A program made the position numbers and the translations under genes. The notes under the pieces are model-generated. The model did no database searches and was not told where the DNA came from. It saw only the letters and a list, made by a program, of their open reading frames with translations. DNA of 64,000 nucleotides from Chloroflexota bacterium (GTDB lineage: Bacteria > Chloroflexota > UBA6077 > JACCZL01), in assembly GCA_020845495.1 (NCBI GenBank), contig JADLFM010000202.1:1-64000 (forward strand), given 5' to 3'. The first letter of the stretch is position 1. Every line of letters begins with the position of its first letter. This document shows, piece by piece, positions 25,790 through 35,056 of the stretch.

Positions 25790-28234
25790 ATGCGCGAGCA
25801 GATCCAGCAACTTCCCGGCCCGCGGTGGGACGTGCGTCCGCCGACAAACCTGCCGGTCGTCCGGGATGCGCTGATCGGGCGCGAGCGCGATCTGACAGTC
25901 GCGCGACAGCGGCTGCTCAATCCAGAGGTTGGGCTTCTCACCTTTACCGGGGCCGGCGGGAGCGGCAAGACCCGCCTCGCGCTCCAGCTTGCGACCGACG
26001 TCCGCGAGCAATTCGACGATGGCGTCTTCCTGGTCGAGCTCGCCCCGCTCCGAGACGCGACGCTGCTCCTCGCGATCGTCGCCGCCGCGCTGGGAGTTCC
26101 CGAACGGGCCGGACAGCCAGTGGACGAGATACTTCGCGGTTACCTGTCCGCCCGGCGCCTGCTCCTGGTGCTCGACAACGTCGAGCATCTGCTGGCAGCA
26201 GCACCTGCTGTCGCCAGCCTGCTCGCTGCTGCGCCGGGGCTGAAGGTGCTGGCGACGAGCCGAGCACCCCTGCGGCTGCGCGGCGAGCGCGAATACCACG
26301 TGACCCCACTGGCGATGCCAGACCTCGAGCGTCTGCCAGGCCCGGAGGCGCTGCGCCAGTACGCGGCCGTCGAGTTGTTCGTCAGGCGCGTCGCCGAGTT
26401 TCAGCCGGGATTTGCCGTCACAGGCGGCAACGCGCGGGCCATCGCCGATATCTGCGTCCACCTGGACGGGCTGCCGCTCGCTCTCGAACTCGCGGCGGCC
26501 CGCTGTCGGGTGCTCTCGCCTCAGGCGATAGCAGCACGCCTGGAACATCGGCTGTCGTTGCTGACCGGCGGTCCGGTGGACCAACCGCGCCGGCATCAGA
26601 CGCTCCGCGACGCTATCGCCTGGAGCTACGATCTCTTGACCGAGACCGAACAGCGGCTCTTCCGCACACTCTCGCTGTTCGTGGGAGGGTGGACGCTCGA
26701 CGCCGCCCAGTTCGTCTGGGCGGCTGACCGGGATGCTGAGCGGGATTTCAACGTTCTCGACAGCCTGTCGTCGCTCGTATCGAACAGCCTGGTTCGCCAG
26801 ATCGAGGCGAGAGATGATGAGTCTCGCTATACGATGCTCGAGACGATCCGCGAGTACGGGTGCGAGCGGTTGGAGGAGAGCGGTGAGACCATCGACGCTC
26901 GGGGGCGTCACCTGACGTGGTGCCTGGATCTCCCCGAGCGCGCCGCCCGAGAGGGGAACGGGCCAGCATCCGCAACGTGGCTGGATCGCCTCGAGGCCGA
27001 GCACGACAACCTGCGCGCCGCGTTGCAGTGGAGCCTAAACACAGTCCTCCACTCCGAAGATGGGCTACGCCTGGCCAGCAGGCTCGTGAACTTCTGGCTC
27101 ATTCGCGGTCATCACCGCGAGGGCCGGTCCTGGCTCGCGCGTTTGCTCGCCCGAGCACCCGCCCGGACTGCTGTCCGTGCTGAAGCGCTCGACGGGGCCG
27201 GGTTTCTGGCCGTCCGCCAGAATGACTACGCGGCCGGAACCTCCTTACTCGAAGAAGCGCTCTCGGCCTGGCGTGAGATCGGCGACAAGCGAGGGCTTGC
27301 GAGAACCCTCCTTCGCTTCGGCGTCGTGCCGCACCATCAGCGGGACTATGTCCGAGCCAAGGCCATGCTCGAGGAGAGTCTGTCGCTGTCGCGGGAGATC
27401 GGCAACCTCAAAGGCGTCGAGATGGCGCTCCATTACCTCGGCGATCTGGCCTGCGACAGTGGGGATCGCGCCGCGGCCGCCGACGCGTACACCGCGAGTC
27501 TGGCGCTGGCGCGGCAGCACGGCAACCAGCACGGCGTGGCGTATGCGCTACGTGGCCTGGGCCATCTGGCGCGCGCCCGAGGCGACTATGACAGCGCGCA
27601 TCAACTCTTGCGCGAAAGCTTGAGCCTGCTGGCGACGTTGCGCGATCGGCGATGTATCCCCCTCTGTCTGGAAGGGCTCGCCTGCATCGCGGTCGGGCCG
27701 GACTGGGCAGAGCGCGCCACCGTGCTTCTTGGGGCGGCAAACGCGCTCCAGGAAATGACGGGCGCCCCAGCCCCGCCGCCAGAACTGGCCGACTACCAGC
27801 GGACCGAGGCAGACGCCCGTGCCAGCCTCGGCGGCGAGCGCTTCGGTGTGGTCTGGGCAGCCGGCGCGGCCCTGCCCCTCGATGCGGCGATCGCATACGC
27901 CCTCGGCAGCGGGGTCGTGTCGATACCAGCCGTGAGCGTGGTCCCTGCTCTATCGAGCAGCCAGCCGGTCACAGTCAGGCCGTCGAAGCCAGCATCCACG
28001 ACTGGCGGGGTGTGGGCGGCGGGTGTGTCACTGACTCCGCGTGAGCGCGACGTGGTGGCGTTGATCGCGCAGGGCCAGAGTAACCGCCAGATTGCCGAGC
28101 GGCTCGTGCTGAGCGTCCGGACGATCGAGCGGCACATCGAGAACGTCTACAACCGGCTCGGGATCAGCGGCAAGGCCGGCCGCGCCATCGTGACCGCCTA
28201 CGCCTTGCGCCATGGCCTGATCGACGTAGCCTGA
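25790..28234 (+). CDS. ATPase-type LuxR-family transcriptional regulator
   Basis: Large single-polypeptide regulator, 814 aa from ATG 25790. An NB-ARC/AAA-like ATPase has Walker A GAGGSGKTRL (about residues 54-63), Walker B LLLVLDNVEHL, and sensor-type LATSRAPLRLRGE. A helical region and TPR-like repeats span about residues 370-640 (for example AKAMLEESLSLSREIGNLKG and LGHLARARGDYDSAHQLL). The C-terminal LuxR helix-turn-helix at about 745-810 is LTPRERDVVALIAQGQSNRQ onward. Such proteins bind DNA after ligand- and ATP-driven oligomerisation. The longer open frame upstream overlaps ywlC and is rejected. No adjacent biosynthetic cluster names its target. Confidence 0.88.
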   Translation: MREQIQQLPGPRWDVRPPTNLPVVRDALIGRERDLTVARQRLLNPEVGLLTFTGAGGSGKTRLALQLATDVREQFDDGVFLVELAPLRDATLLLAIVAAALGVPERAGQPVDEILRGYLSARRLLLVLDNVEHLLAAAPAVASLLAAAPGLKVLATSRAPLRLRGEREYHVTPLAMPDLERLPGPEALRQYAAVELFVRRVAEFQPGFAVTGGNARAIADICVHLDGLPLALELAAARCRVLSPQAIAARLEHRLSLLTGGPVDQPRRHQTLRDAIAWSYDLLTETEQRLFRTLSLFVGGWTLDAAQFVWAADRDAERDFNVLDSLSSLVSNSLVRQIEARDDESRYTMLETIREYGCERLEESGETIDARGRHLTWCLDLPERAAREGNGPASATWLDRLEAEHDNLRAALQWSLNTVLHSEDGLRLASRLVNFWLIRGHHREGRSWLARLLARAPARTAVRAEALDGAGFLAVRQNDYAAGTSLLEEALSAWREIGDKRGLARTLLRFGVVPHHQRDYVRAKAMLEESLSLSREIGNLKGVEMALHYLGDLACDSGDRAAAADAYTASLALARQHGNQHGVAYALRGLGHLARARGDYDSAHQLLRESLSLLATLRDRRCIPLCLEGLACIAVGPDWAERATVLLGAANALQEMTGAPAPPPELADYQRTEADARASLGGERFGVVWAAGAALPLDAAIAYALGSGVVSIPAVSVVPALSSSQPVTVRPSKPASTTGGVWAAGVSLTPRERDVVALIAQGQSNRQIAERLVLSVRTIERHIENVYNRLGISGKAGRAIVTAYALRHGLIDVA

Positions 28235-28646
28235 TCCGATCCCTCGGACATCGGGTTTCCCCGGCTGGCGAGCTCAACAGTGTCATCCGGTCCAGGATCG
28301 CCGGATGGGCTGACCGCTGGCGTCGGACTCGTCGTCAGCGTCCCACGGTGTCTCCCGGTCCAGGACCGCTGGATGGACTGACCGAAGGGATCGATCTCCT
28401 TGTCGGCCGTCCGCAGATCGGACGTCGGAGCATCTGAACGCGCCGACTGAGGTCGTGTGCAGGTTGGGTGTCTCCACGCATGACGGGCCTGCCAGGCCAG
28501 CCTACGGTAGTGGTGCCGGCCGTTCGCCGGACGCTGGCACCGGATGACCGAGGTCACGCCCGGCGGACGCGGCGCTCAGCGTCGTGCTCGACTCGGCGCG
28601 CCCACCGCGGGCCGCGCCGGGTGGAGGTGTGAAGGGGGGCGTATCC
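28235..28646. other. Intergenic region with imperfect direct repeat
   Basis: A 412-bp gap after the LuxR-type regulator. It holds two 37-bp direct copies (28280-28316 and 28348-28384) matching at 32 of 37 positions, period 68 bp, core CCGGTCCAGGA. No gene, RNA or clear promoter is visible. Confidence 0.6.
28280..28384. repeat. 37-bp imperfect direct repeat pair
   Basis: Copies at 28280-28316 and 28348-28384 share GTGTC, CCGGTCCAGGA, GGATGG and CTGACCG. The pair could be operator sites for the adjacent LuxR-type regulator or a simple duplication; nothing in the sequence decides. Confidence 0.7.
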
Positions 28647-29234
28647 ATGCTGCCACGCAGACGTGCATCTGGCGTCGCACTTCTGGGGGCCGCCCTGGCT
28701 GGCGCCTGGACGAGTCTGGCGCTGGGTCTCGGCGCCGCCCTTGGGTTGCCCCCCGATGGCGGCCATCCGGGCATGTCCGCACCCCTCGAGCATCAGTTGT
28801 GGACGACCAGACTGGAGGTGATGGGCTCCGATCCGTGTACGAACGACCTGATCGCCATTGGCGCGATACTCACGCTCGACGTCGTGATGCGCGACGACGA
28901 CGGTCAGCGCTGGGTCGACGCCGACGTCCGTCTCGATGGGCAGACCGACAGCCTGCACGGCGATCTGGTCGCGCCGCTCGCCCGGCGGTACGCCCCATAC
29001 CTGACGCCGATCGCTGGCGTGCCGTACGTTCACACACTTCGGGCGCCGATTGTCGGGAGGCACGGCCTCGACCTGGTCGTCGATCTCCTGGGCGCTATCA
29101 ACAGGCAGGGCAAGGTCAGCCTGTCAATAGGGACCGCCCGCATCGATACTCGGCGCTCGCCGTGCAGTACCGCACCGCTCAGGCCGCCGGGCGCACCCGT
29201 CACCCACCGTGCCACTGTTTTCTTGCATGCCTGA
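28647..29234 (+). CDS. Exported hypothetical protein
   Basis: Not recognised. From ATG 28647 it is 195 aa, with a signal-peptide-like N-terminus: Arg-rich MLPRRRASG, then an Ala/Gly/Leu-rich hydrophobic stretch to about residue 34. The mature part has two Cys, about residues 63 and 182, that could pair, and ends in a Pro/Arg-rich tail. Third-position GC is high and typical of the neighbours, which supports coding. It precedes the exported rhodanese gene by 86 bp on the same strand; a shared transcript is possible. Confidence 0.5.
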   Translation: MLPRRRASGVALLGAALAGAWTSLALGLGAALGLPPDGGHPGMSAPLEHQLWTTRLEVMGSDPCTNDLIAIGAILTLDVVMRDDDGQRWVDADVRLDGQTDSLHGDLVAPLARRYAPYLTPIAGVPYVHTLRAPIVGRHGLDLVVDLLGAINRQGKVSLSIGTARIDTRRSPCSTAPLRPPGAPVTHRATVFLHA

Positions 29235-29320
29235 TCCGTGGAGCGCGCTCCACCCCAGACCAGCCGGCAGTCGCATAGAGCCTACCCGTCATCGACGTGA
29301 GTACCTGAGAGGAAACGGCC

Positions 29321-30205
29321 ATGTTGACGAGCCTTCTCTGGCAGCACTGGACATCCGGAACGAACTGGATCGCGCGTACTTACACAGCAGTACCTACACG
29401 TCTTTCGACCATCGGCGCACTGCTCCTCGTTGGCTGGAGCATTGCCCTACTCGCCAGCGCAACCACCGTCGGGCCAGTGCTCGCCCAGACGGGCACGATC
29501 TTTCAGGCGACGTTACTGGAGTCGAACCAGAAGACGCCCGAGATCTCAACCGAGGAGCTACGTACCGCCTTGCGCAACGGCACCGCGACGGTCTTCGACG
29601 CGCGCCCCCACCTGGAGTACGCCACCAGTCACATTCCAGGGGCTGTGAACGTGGCCCCGAAGCCGGGCGTCCCGATGTCGGTGTACGTGTCTGACGTAGC
29701 TGAGATCGCGCGCATCGTCTCCGACAAGGACGCGCCAATCGTCCTCTACTGCAACGGCCCGTTCTGCGGGAAGAGCAAGCGGCTAGGCGAGGAGCTTATG
29801 GACTCCGGCTACACCAACGTCCGTCGGTACCAGCTTGGCGCCCCAACCTGGCGTGCCCTGGTCGGGGTCATGCAGATCGAGGTGGACGGAATCCGATACG
29901 TGCGCGACGACGACCGCACGGCCGTCTTCGTGGACGCTCGGCCGGCCCCTGAAGTCCAGGCCGGGAGTCTGCCGGGCGCCCGCAGTATCCCGCTCGGCGA
30001 GGTCGTCGCAGCCAAAGACGACGGCCGGTTACCGATGGAGGATCACAACACCCGAATCATCGTGTTCGGCGCCGATCCGGAACAGGCGCGCGCGGTGACA
30101 GCCGAACTGGCGAAGAACGCGTTCCATAACGTCGCCTATTTCGCCGGCAGCATCGACGATCTCGTGGCCGGCCTGGCCGAGCCAGCCGTGGCGATCGGCC
30201 GCTAG
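29321..30205 (+). CDS. Exported double-rhodanese protein
   Basis: A 294-aa protein with an N-terminal export segment (hydrophobic core about residues 29-47, likely processed near VLAQ) and two rhodanese domains in tandem. The first (about 65-165) keeps DARPHLEYATSHIPGAVNV and the catalytic loop LYCNGPFCGKS, so it can carry a persulfide. The second (about 185-285) keeps VDARPAPEVQAGSLPGA but has VFGADPEQAR where the catalytic Cys should be, so it is probably structural. Sulfur transfer outside the cytoplasm is inferred. GAGAGGAAA precedes the ATG. Confidence 0.85.
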   Translation: MLTSLLWQHWTSGTNWIARTYTAVPTRLSTIGALLLVGWSIALLASATTVGPVLAQTGTIFQATLLESNQKTPEISTEELRTALRNGTATVFDARPHLEYATSHIPGAVNVAPKPGVPMSVYVSDVAEIARIVSDKDAPIVLYCNGPFCGKSKRLGEELMDSGYTNVRRYQLGAPTWRALVGVMQIEVDGIRYVRDDDRTAVFVDARPAPEVQAGSLPGARSIPLGEVVAAKDDGRLPMEDHNTRIIVFGADPEQARAVTAELAKNAFHNVAYFAGSIDDLVAGLAEPAVAIGR

Positions 30206-30299
30206 CGACCATGTAGGCACCGGCCTAGAGCATCCCCATCCGAGAGCCTTCATCCGTTGCCCAGGGCGGACCCTTACCCTCGACGAGGCCCCGATGGAA

Positions 30300-30333
30300 A
30301 ACGGCCCCGCTCCCGTGCAGGAGCGGGGCCGTT
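30300..30333 (-). terminator. Rho-independent terminator of the arg operon
   Basis: Perfect 14-bp stem AACGGCCCCGCTCC / GGAGCGGGGCCGTT with a 6-nt loop. On the minus strand it is followed by TTCC, so the stem's last two Ts extend to TTTT. It lies 24 bp past the argD stop. The same hairpin may also stop rightward transcription from the rhodanese gene. Confidence 0.85.
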
Positions 30334-30356
30334 CCAGGTCACGGCGAGTGGAGCAA

Positions 30357-31562
30357 TCAGGCCGGTGCAGCGGCCTTGATCTTGTCGAGGACCCGGCCAA
30401 TTGTCGCGACTGCCTCATCCGCTTCGGCCTCGGTGAGCACGAGCGGCGGCATGAAGCGGATCATGTTGGCGGCCGGGCTGTTCAGGATCAGACCCTCCTC
30501 GAGCGCGCCCTGAAGCACCTGCGCCGCGATGTCGGAGTCGAACTCAATCGCAATGAGCAGGCCGTGCCCCCGCACGTCGGTGATGTACGGCCGGGTTGCA
30601 CGAAGCCCGTTCAGCTTCTCCATGAAGTGCTTCCCGACCTTCGCCACGTGGCCAGGCAGGTCGGTCTTCAGCACCTCGCGCATAACCGCCAGCGCTGCCG
30701 CGCAGGCGAGCGGGTTGCCACCGAACGTCGAACCGTGATCCCCGTAGGTGAAGACGTTGGCCTTCTCCTTGCACAGAATCGCGCCGATTGGCACGCCGCC
30801 GCCCAGGCCCTTCGCCAGCGTCATCACGTCTGGCTCGACCCCGTACAACTGGTAGCCCCAGAGCGTGCCGAGCCGCCCCACGCCGGTCTGGACCTCGTCG
30901 AAGATCAGCAGCAGGTTGTTCTGGTCGCACCAGTCGCGCAGACCCTGGAGGTACGCCTTCGTGGCCGGGTGGACGCCGCCCTCACCCTGGACCGGCTCGA
31001 CCATGATGGCACAGGTCTCGGCGGTAGTGACCCGCTTGATGGCTTCCAGGTCATTGAAGGGGACCGGCTCCGCGAGGAAGCCGGCCGGCAGCGGACCGTA
31101 GTCCTGCTTGTAGGCTGCCTTACCGGTCGCGGTGAGCATGGCCAGCGACCGACCGTGGAACGAGTGGTCGGTGGTGATGACGACGTAAGCGCCGTTCCGC
31201 TTGTGCTGGCCGTACTTGCGGGCCAGTTTGACGGCGCCCTCGTTCGCCTCGACACCGCTGTTGGCGAAGAAGACGCGGTCGAACACGGAATGCTCGGTCA
31301 GGAGGTCGGCAAGTTCCAGTTGCGGGATAGTGTAGAACTGATTCGACGTATGGATGAGCTGCGTCGCCTGCTCGGTCAGCGCGTCGACGATGACCGAGGG
31401 GCTGTGACCGAGCGTGTTGACGGCCCACCCACCAACCATGTCCAGGTACGCCTTGCCGTTCTCGTCCCAGACCCGGCAGCCCTGGCCACGCACCAGGACG
31501 ATCGGGGTACGTTTGGCGACCGGCATGTAGTGCTGTGATTCGATCTCGATCCAACGGGACAT
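30357..31562 (-). CDS. argD: Acetylornithine aminotransferase
   Basis: PLP enzyme converting N-acetylglutamate semialdehyde to N-acetylornithine. The 401-aa class III aminotransferase has WAVNTLGHSP, FFANSGVEANEGAVKLARKYG, the PLP-binding Asp in LLIFDEVQTGVGRLG and the Schiff-base Lys in MTLAKGLGGGVPIGA (about K254). Gene context (argJ-argB-argD) picks this over other class III enzymes. Last gene of the operon before a strong hairpin. Confidence 0.95.
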   Translation of the reverse strand: MSRWIEIESQHYMPVAKRTPIVLVRGQGCRVWDENGKAYLDMVGGWAVNTLGHSPSVIVDALTEQATQLIHTSNQFYTIPQLELADLLTEHSVFDRVFFANSGVEANEGAVKLARKYGQHKRNGAYVVITTDHSFHGRSLAMLTATGKAAYKQDYGPLPAGFLAEPVPFNDLEAIKRVTTAETCAIMVEPVQGEGGVHPATKAYLQGLRDWCDQNNLLLIFDEVQTGVGRLGTLWGYQLYGVEPDVMTLAKGLGGGVPIGAILCKEKANVFTYGDHGSTFGGNPLACAAALAVMREVLKTDLPGHVAKVGKHFMEKLNGLRATRPYITDVRGHGLLIAIEFDSDIAAQVLQGALEEGLILNSPAANMIRFMPPLVLTEAEADEAVATIGRVLDKIKAAAPA

Positions 31563-31715
31563 TCGCTTCCCTACCTTCTCGCGGGCCTCGTCCGAGCACC
31601 CGCGCTCTACGATGGCACGGTCCAGTCGCGGTACCTCAGTCGGCAGGGTGCCGCCGAGGCCGGCTCCATCAGCGCGGCTGCCTGAAGCGGGTGTGCCGTG
31701 GCGCGCGAATCAGCG

Positions 31716-32567
31716 TCACTCGCGCTCGCTCCGCGCGATCATCGTCCCGACGCCAGCGTCGGTGAACAACTCGCCGAGTAAGGCGTGCTGAACGCGGCCG
31801 TCGAGGATATGGGCCCGCGGCACGGTGTCGAGGGCGCGCACGCATGCCTCGACCTTTGGGATCATCCCGCCCCGAATCTCACCACTCTCGATCAACTCCC
31901 AGACCCGGTCGACGCTGAGCACGGAAAGCAGGTTACCGTCCGCATCCATGACGCCGTCGACGTCGGTGAAGAAGACGAGCTTTTCGGCGTGGAGGGCACG
32001 GGCCATGTCCCCGGCGACCGAGTCGGCGTTCACGTTGAGCGGCTGACCGTCGTCGTCGATGGCCGAGGGCGCGATAACCACCAGGAAGCCAGCGTCCATC
32101 AGCGCCTGGACCGGCGCGAGGTCGACATGGGTCACCTCGCCGACGAACCCGAGCTTCGGATCGCGGCGGCGAGCCCGGATCAAGCCGCCGTCGATCCCCG
32201 ACACGCCGGCCGCCCGCGCGCCCTTCGCCGTCAGGTACGCCACCAGGTCGCTGTTCACCTTCCCGATCAGCACCATCCGGGCAAGGTCAAGCGTCTGCTC
32301 GTCGGTATAGCGCCGGCCATCGACGAATTTTGGCTCCAGCCCCATCCGAGCCTGCCACTCCGAAATGACCGGGCCGCCACCGTGCACCACGACCGGTCGG
32401 ACCCCAAGCCGCTGGAGCGTGATGACGTCGTCGAGCGCCGTGCCATCCTGACCGATGCTCCCACCGATCTTCACGACGACGGACTTGCCGACATAGCGTG
32501 AAATGTAAGGCAGCGCTTCGAGGAGCGCATTCGTGGTCTTGACGGTGTCGGATTCGTTCGTGAGCAC
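31716..32567 (-). CDS. argB: Acetylglutamate kinase
   Basis: Phosphorylates N-acetylglutamate in arginine biosynthesis. The 283-aa amino-acid-kinase fold has VVVKIGGSIGQD for the ATP phosphates, VVHGGGPVISEW for acetylglutamate, RMVLIGKVNSDLVAYL and VNADSVAGDMARALHAEKL. The starting GTG at 32567 has TGAGG upstream. It lies 48 bp after argJ and 153 bp before argD. An N-terminal helix resembles that of arginine-inhibited kinases, so feedback control by arginine is possible (inference). Confidence 0.96.
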   Translation of the reverse strand: MLTNESDTVKTTNALLEALPYISRYVGKSVVVKIGGSIGQDGTALDDVITLQRLGVRPVVVHGGGPVISEWQARMGLEPKFVDGRRYTDEQTLDLARMVLIGKVNSDLVAYLTAKGARAAGVSGIDGGLIRARRRDPKLGFVGEVTHVDLAPVQALMDAGFLVVIAPSAIDDDGQPLNVNADSVAGDMARALHAEKLVFFTDVDGVMDADGNLLSVLSVDRVWELIESGEIRGGMIPKVEACVRALDTVPRAHILDGRVQHALLGELFTDAGVGTMIARSERE

Positions 32568-32615
32568 GTCCGCCTCAGATCATCAGGGAGCACTAACGCT
32601 GACTAGTACGGGGGC

Positions 32616-33836
32616 TCAGGTCGTGTAGGCGCTGTTCTCGACTACGTACGCCTCGGTGAGGTCGCAACCCCAGGCCGTCGCGCCGTTCTGGCCGACGTGG
32701 AGATCGGCGATGAAGTGGACTTCCGGCTGCTTCATCAGATCGCCGGCCGCCTCTCGGCTGCCCGGCACCGGGGAGCCCGCCCGCACCAGTTGGACGTCGC
32801 CGAGGAACAAGTCGACGGCGTTCGGGTCCACCCGAGCACCGGAGTAGCCGATCGCGCAGAGGACGCGGCCCCAATTCGGGTCGCCACCGTAGACGGCCGC
32901 CTTGAGCAGGTTCGAGCGCACCACCGAGCGGGCCGCCGAGCGGGCATCTGCCAGGGACGCGGCACCGCGCACGTCGACGCGAATCAGACGGGTCGCGCCT
33001 TCCCCATCCGCGACGATCGCCCTGGCCAGCTCCCCACAGACGTAGGTCAGCGCCGCGGTCAAGCGGTCGCCATCCGAACCGCCGGACACGGGCGGATTCT
33101 GGGCTGCACCGTTCGCCATGACGATCAGCGTGTCGTTGGTGCTGGTGTCGCCATCGATGCTGATCATGTTGAACGTGTCGGCGGTGGCCGCACGAAGCGC
33201 CTGCTGGAGGAACTCTGGCTCGACGGCAGCATCAGTCGTGACGAACGCAAGCATCGTCGCCATGTTCGGATGGATCATGCCGGCGCCTTTGGCCGCGCCG
33301 CCGATGCGAACCGTCCGCCCACTCAGCTCAACCTCAGCCGCCGCCTGCTTGATGCGGGTATCGGTCGTGATGATAGCCCGCGCGAACCGCTCGCCGTCAT
33401 GCCCGAGCTCGATCTCGCCGATGGCCTGGCGAATCAGCTCCATCGGCATCGGCACCCCGATCACGCCGGTCGAGGCGACCAGCACCTCGCTCGGGTCAGC
33501 ATCCACGCTGCGCGCGGCCAGTTCGGTCATCTCGCGGGCATCGGCAATGCCCTGCTCGCCGGTGCAGGCGTTGGCGTTGCCGGCATTGACGACGATTGCG
33601 CGCGCCCGCCCGGCCGCGACCCGCTCGCGGGACACGACCACGGGCGCCGCGCAGAACGTATTCTGGGTGAAGACGCCGGCGACGTTGGCTGGCCGGTCCG
33701 ACACCAGAATGGCGAGGTCCAGCTTGCCCGGGCCGGGCGTCTTGATGCCCGCGTATACGGCTCCAGCCGCGAACCCGCTGGCGAACGTTACCCCGCCGCC
33801 TTCGACGACTGGTCGAAACTCATCTGCCGAACCCAC
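32616..33836 (-). CDS. argJ: Bifunctional ornithine acetyltransferase/N-acetylglutamate synthase
   Basis: Transfers the acetyl group from N-acetylornithine to glutamate, closing the acetyl cycle of arginine synthesis. From GTG 33836 (GGAGG six bases upstream) it is 406 aa. Self-cleavage occurs at the Thr of MATMLAF in GGAAKGAGMIHPNMATMLAF (about T184 region), the Ntn-type nucleophile of the beta chain. The C-terminus YVVENSAYTT is typical. An open frame extends 59 codons upstream but is Arg/Pro-rich and non-coding in character. First gene of argJ-argB-argD; argC is not in the window. Confidence 0.95.
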   Translation of the reverse strand: MGSADEFRPVVEGGGVTFASGFAAGAVYAGIKTPGPGKLDLAILVSDRPANVAGVFTQNTFCAAPVVVSRERVAAGRARAIVVNAGNANACTGEQGIADAREMTELAARSVDADPSEVLVASTGVIGVPMPMELIRQAIGEIELGHDGERFARAIITTDTRIKQAAAEVELSGRTVRIGGAAKGAGMIHPNMATMLAFVTTDAAVEPEFLQQALRAATADTFNMISIDGDTSTNDTLIVMANGAAQNPPVSGGSDGDRLTAALTYVCGELARAIVADGEGATRLIRVDVRGAASLADARSAARSVVRSNLLKAAVYGGDPNWGRVLCAIGYSGARVDPNAVDLFLGDVQLVRAGSPVPGSREAAGDLMKQPEVHFIADLHVGQNGATAWGCDLTEAYVVENSAYTT

Positions 33837-34105
33837 CGGCGCCCTCCAGGTTCCACCGTCGGTTGGGGCACTCCCTGACGACGGCCGACGATCCGTCGGG
33901 CACGACCATCCAGCAGGGAGCCCGCGCAGTGAGTATAGGTGGCGTGGAGCGCCCCCGCAACGCAGACACGCCGGCGCGCAGCCACTCCGCCGCGGGGGCG
34001 GTGACCCGTTCACGCCGGTCTGTCCGGGTACGGTATCCTTGCGGCCGTGGCCGGCCCTGCACCCGGCTCGGAAGACGACCGCTGGGGGAGGATCGGGGAA
34101 ACGCT

Positions 34106-35056
34106 ATGCCGGACGTCGTCACTTTCGGCGAGACGATGGCCCTGTTCACGCCGCGCGAGACCGGGCCGCTTCGCTACGTCGCGGACTTCCGCCTGAAGCT
34201 CGGTGGCACCGAGAGCAACTTCGCCGCCGCGCTCGTGCGCCTCGGCGTCAGCGCCGGCTGGTTCAGCCGCCTCGGCGACGATGAGTTGGGCCGTTTCATC
34301 GCCCATCACCTGCGAGGTGAGGGCATCGACCTGAGTCGCGTTATCTTCGACCAGGGCGCTCCGACCGGGCTGTATGTCAAGGAGATCAGTGCCGTCGGTG
34401 AGACGAGCGTGTACTACTACCGGCGCGGCTCGGCAGCCTCCCGGATGACACCCGAGGATCTGGATACTGGCTATATCACCGGCGCGCGCTGGCTGCATGT
34501 GACCGGCATCACCCCAGCCCTCTCCGAGAGTTGCCGCGAAACCGTCGAGCGGGCAGTGGATCTGGCGCGCGAGGCCGGCCTGGAGGTGTCATTCGACCCG
34601 AACCTCCGGCTCAAGCTCTGGTCCATCGAGGAGGCACGGGCGGGCATGTTCCCGATCGTCGCCCGCTCGACGGTCCTGCTCGGCGGGATGGAGGAACTGG
34701 GCTTGCTGCTCGATACCGACAGCCCAGACGCCGCCGCCGACTGGGCGCTCGAACAAGGTGTGCGAATCGCCGTCATCAAACTCGGCGCGGAAGGCGCGCT
34801 CGTTGCGACACCGGCAGAGCGACGGACCGTACCGCCGTTCAAGATCGCGCGGATCGTCGACACGATTGGTGCGGGCGACGGCTTCGACGCCGGGTTCGTC
34901 GCCGGCCGGCTGCTCGGCCGCGATCCCTGGCAGTCGGCAGAGCTCGGCAACGTCGTCGGGGCGCACGCTCTGATGGTTGAAGGCGATTACGAAGGGTACC
35001 CGACGATGGCCGAAGTCGAAGCATTCCTGGCAGGAAGGGCGAGGATCAGCCGATGA
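34106..35056 (+). CDS. PfkB-family sugar kinase, 2-keto-3-deoxygluconate kinase type
   Basis: Ribokinase-fold kinase, 316 aa from ATG 34106. It has VVTFGETMALFTP at the N-terminus, the substrate-site GGTESNFAAALVRLG, a tyrosine-rich SVYYYRRGSAAS, FDPNLRLKLW, and the catalytic DTIGAGDGFDAGFVAG (about D253). FDPNLRLKLW and the YYYR segment match KdgK better than fructokinases. It would feed keto-deoxy-gluconate into the Entner-Doudoroff branch; an enolase-superfamily dehydratase at 39.8 kb might supply such an acid (inference). It overlaps proC by ATGA. Confidence 0.82.
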   Translation: MPDVVTFGETMALFTPRETGPLRYVADFRLKLGGTESNFAAALVRLGVSAGWFSRLGDDELGRFIAHHLRGEGIDLSRVIFDQGAPTGLYVKEISAVGETSVYYYRRGSAASRMTPEDLDTGYITGARWLHVTGITPALSESCRETVERAVDLAREAGLEVSFDPNLRLKLWSIEEARAGMFPIVARSTVLLGGMEELGLLLDTDSPDAAADWALEQGVRIAVIKLGAEGALVATPAERRTVPPFKIARIVDTIGAGDGFDAGFVAGRLLGRDPWQSAELGNVVGAHALMVEGDYEGYPTMAEVEAFLAGRARISR

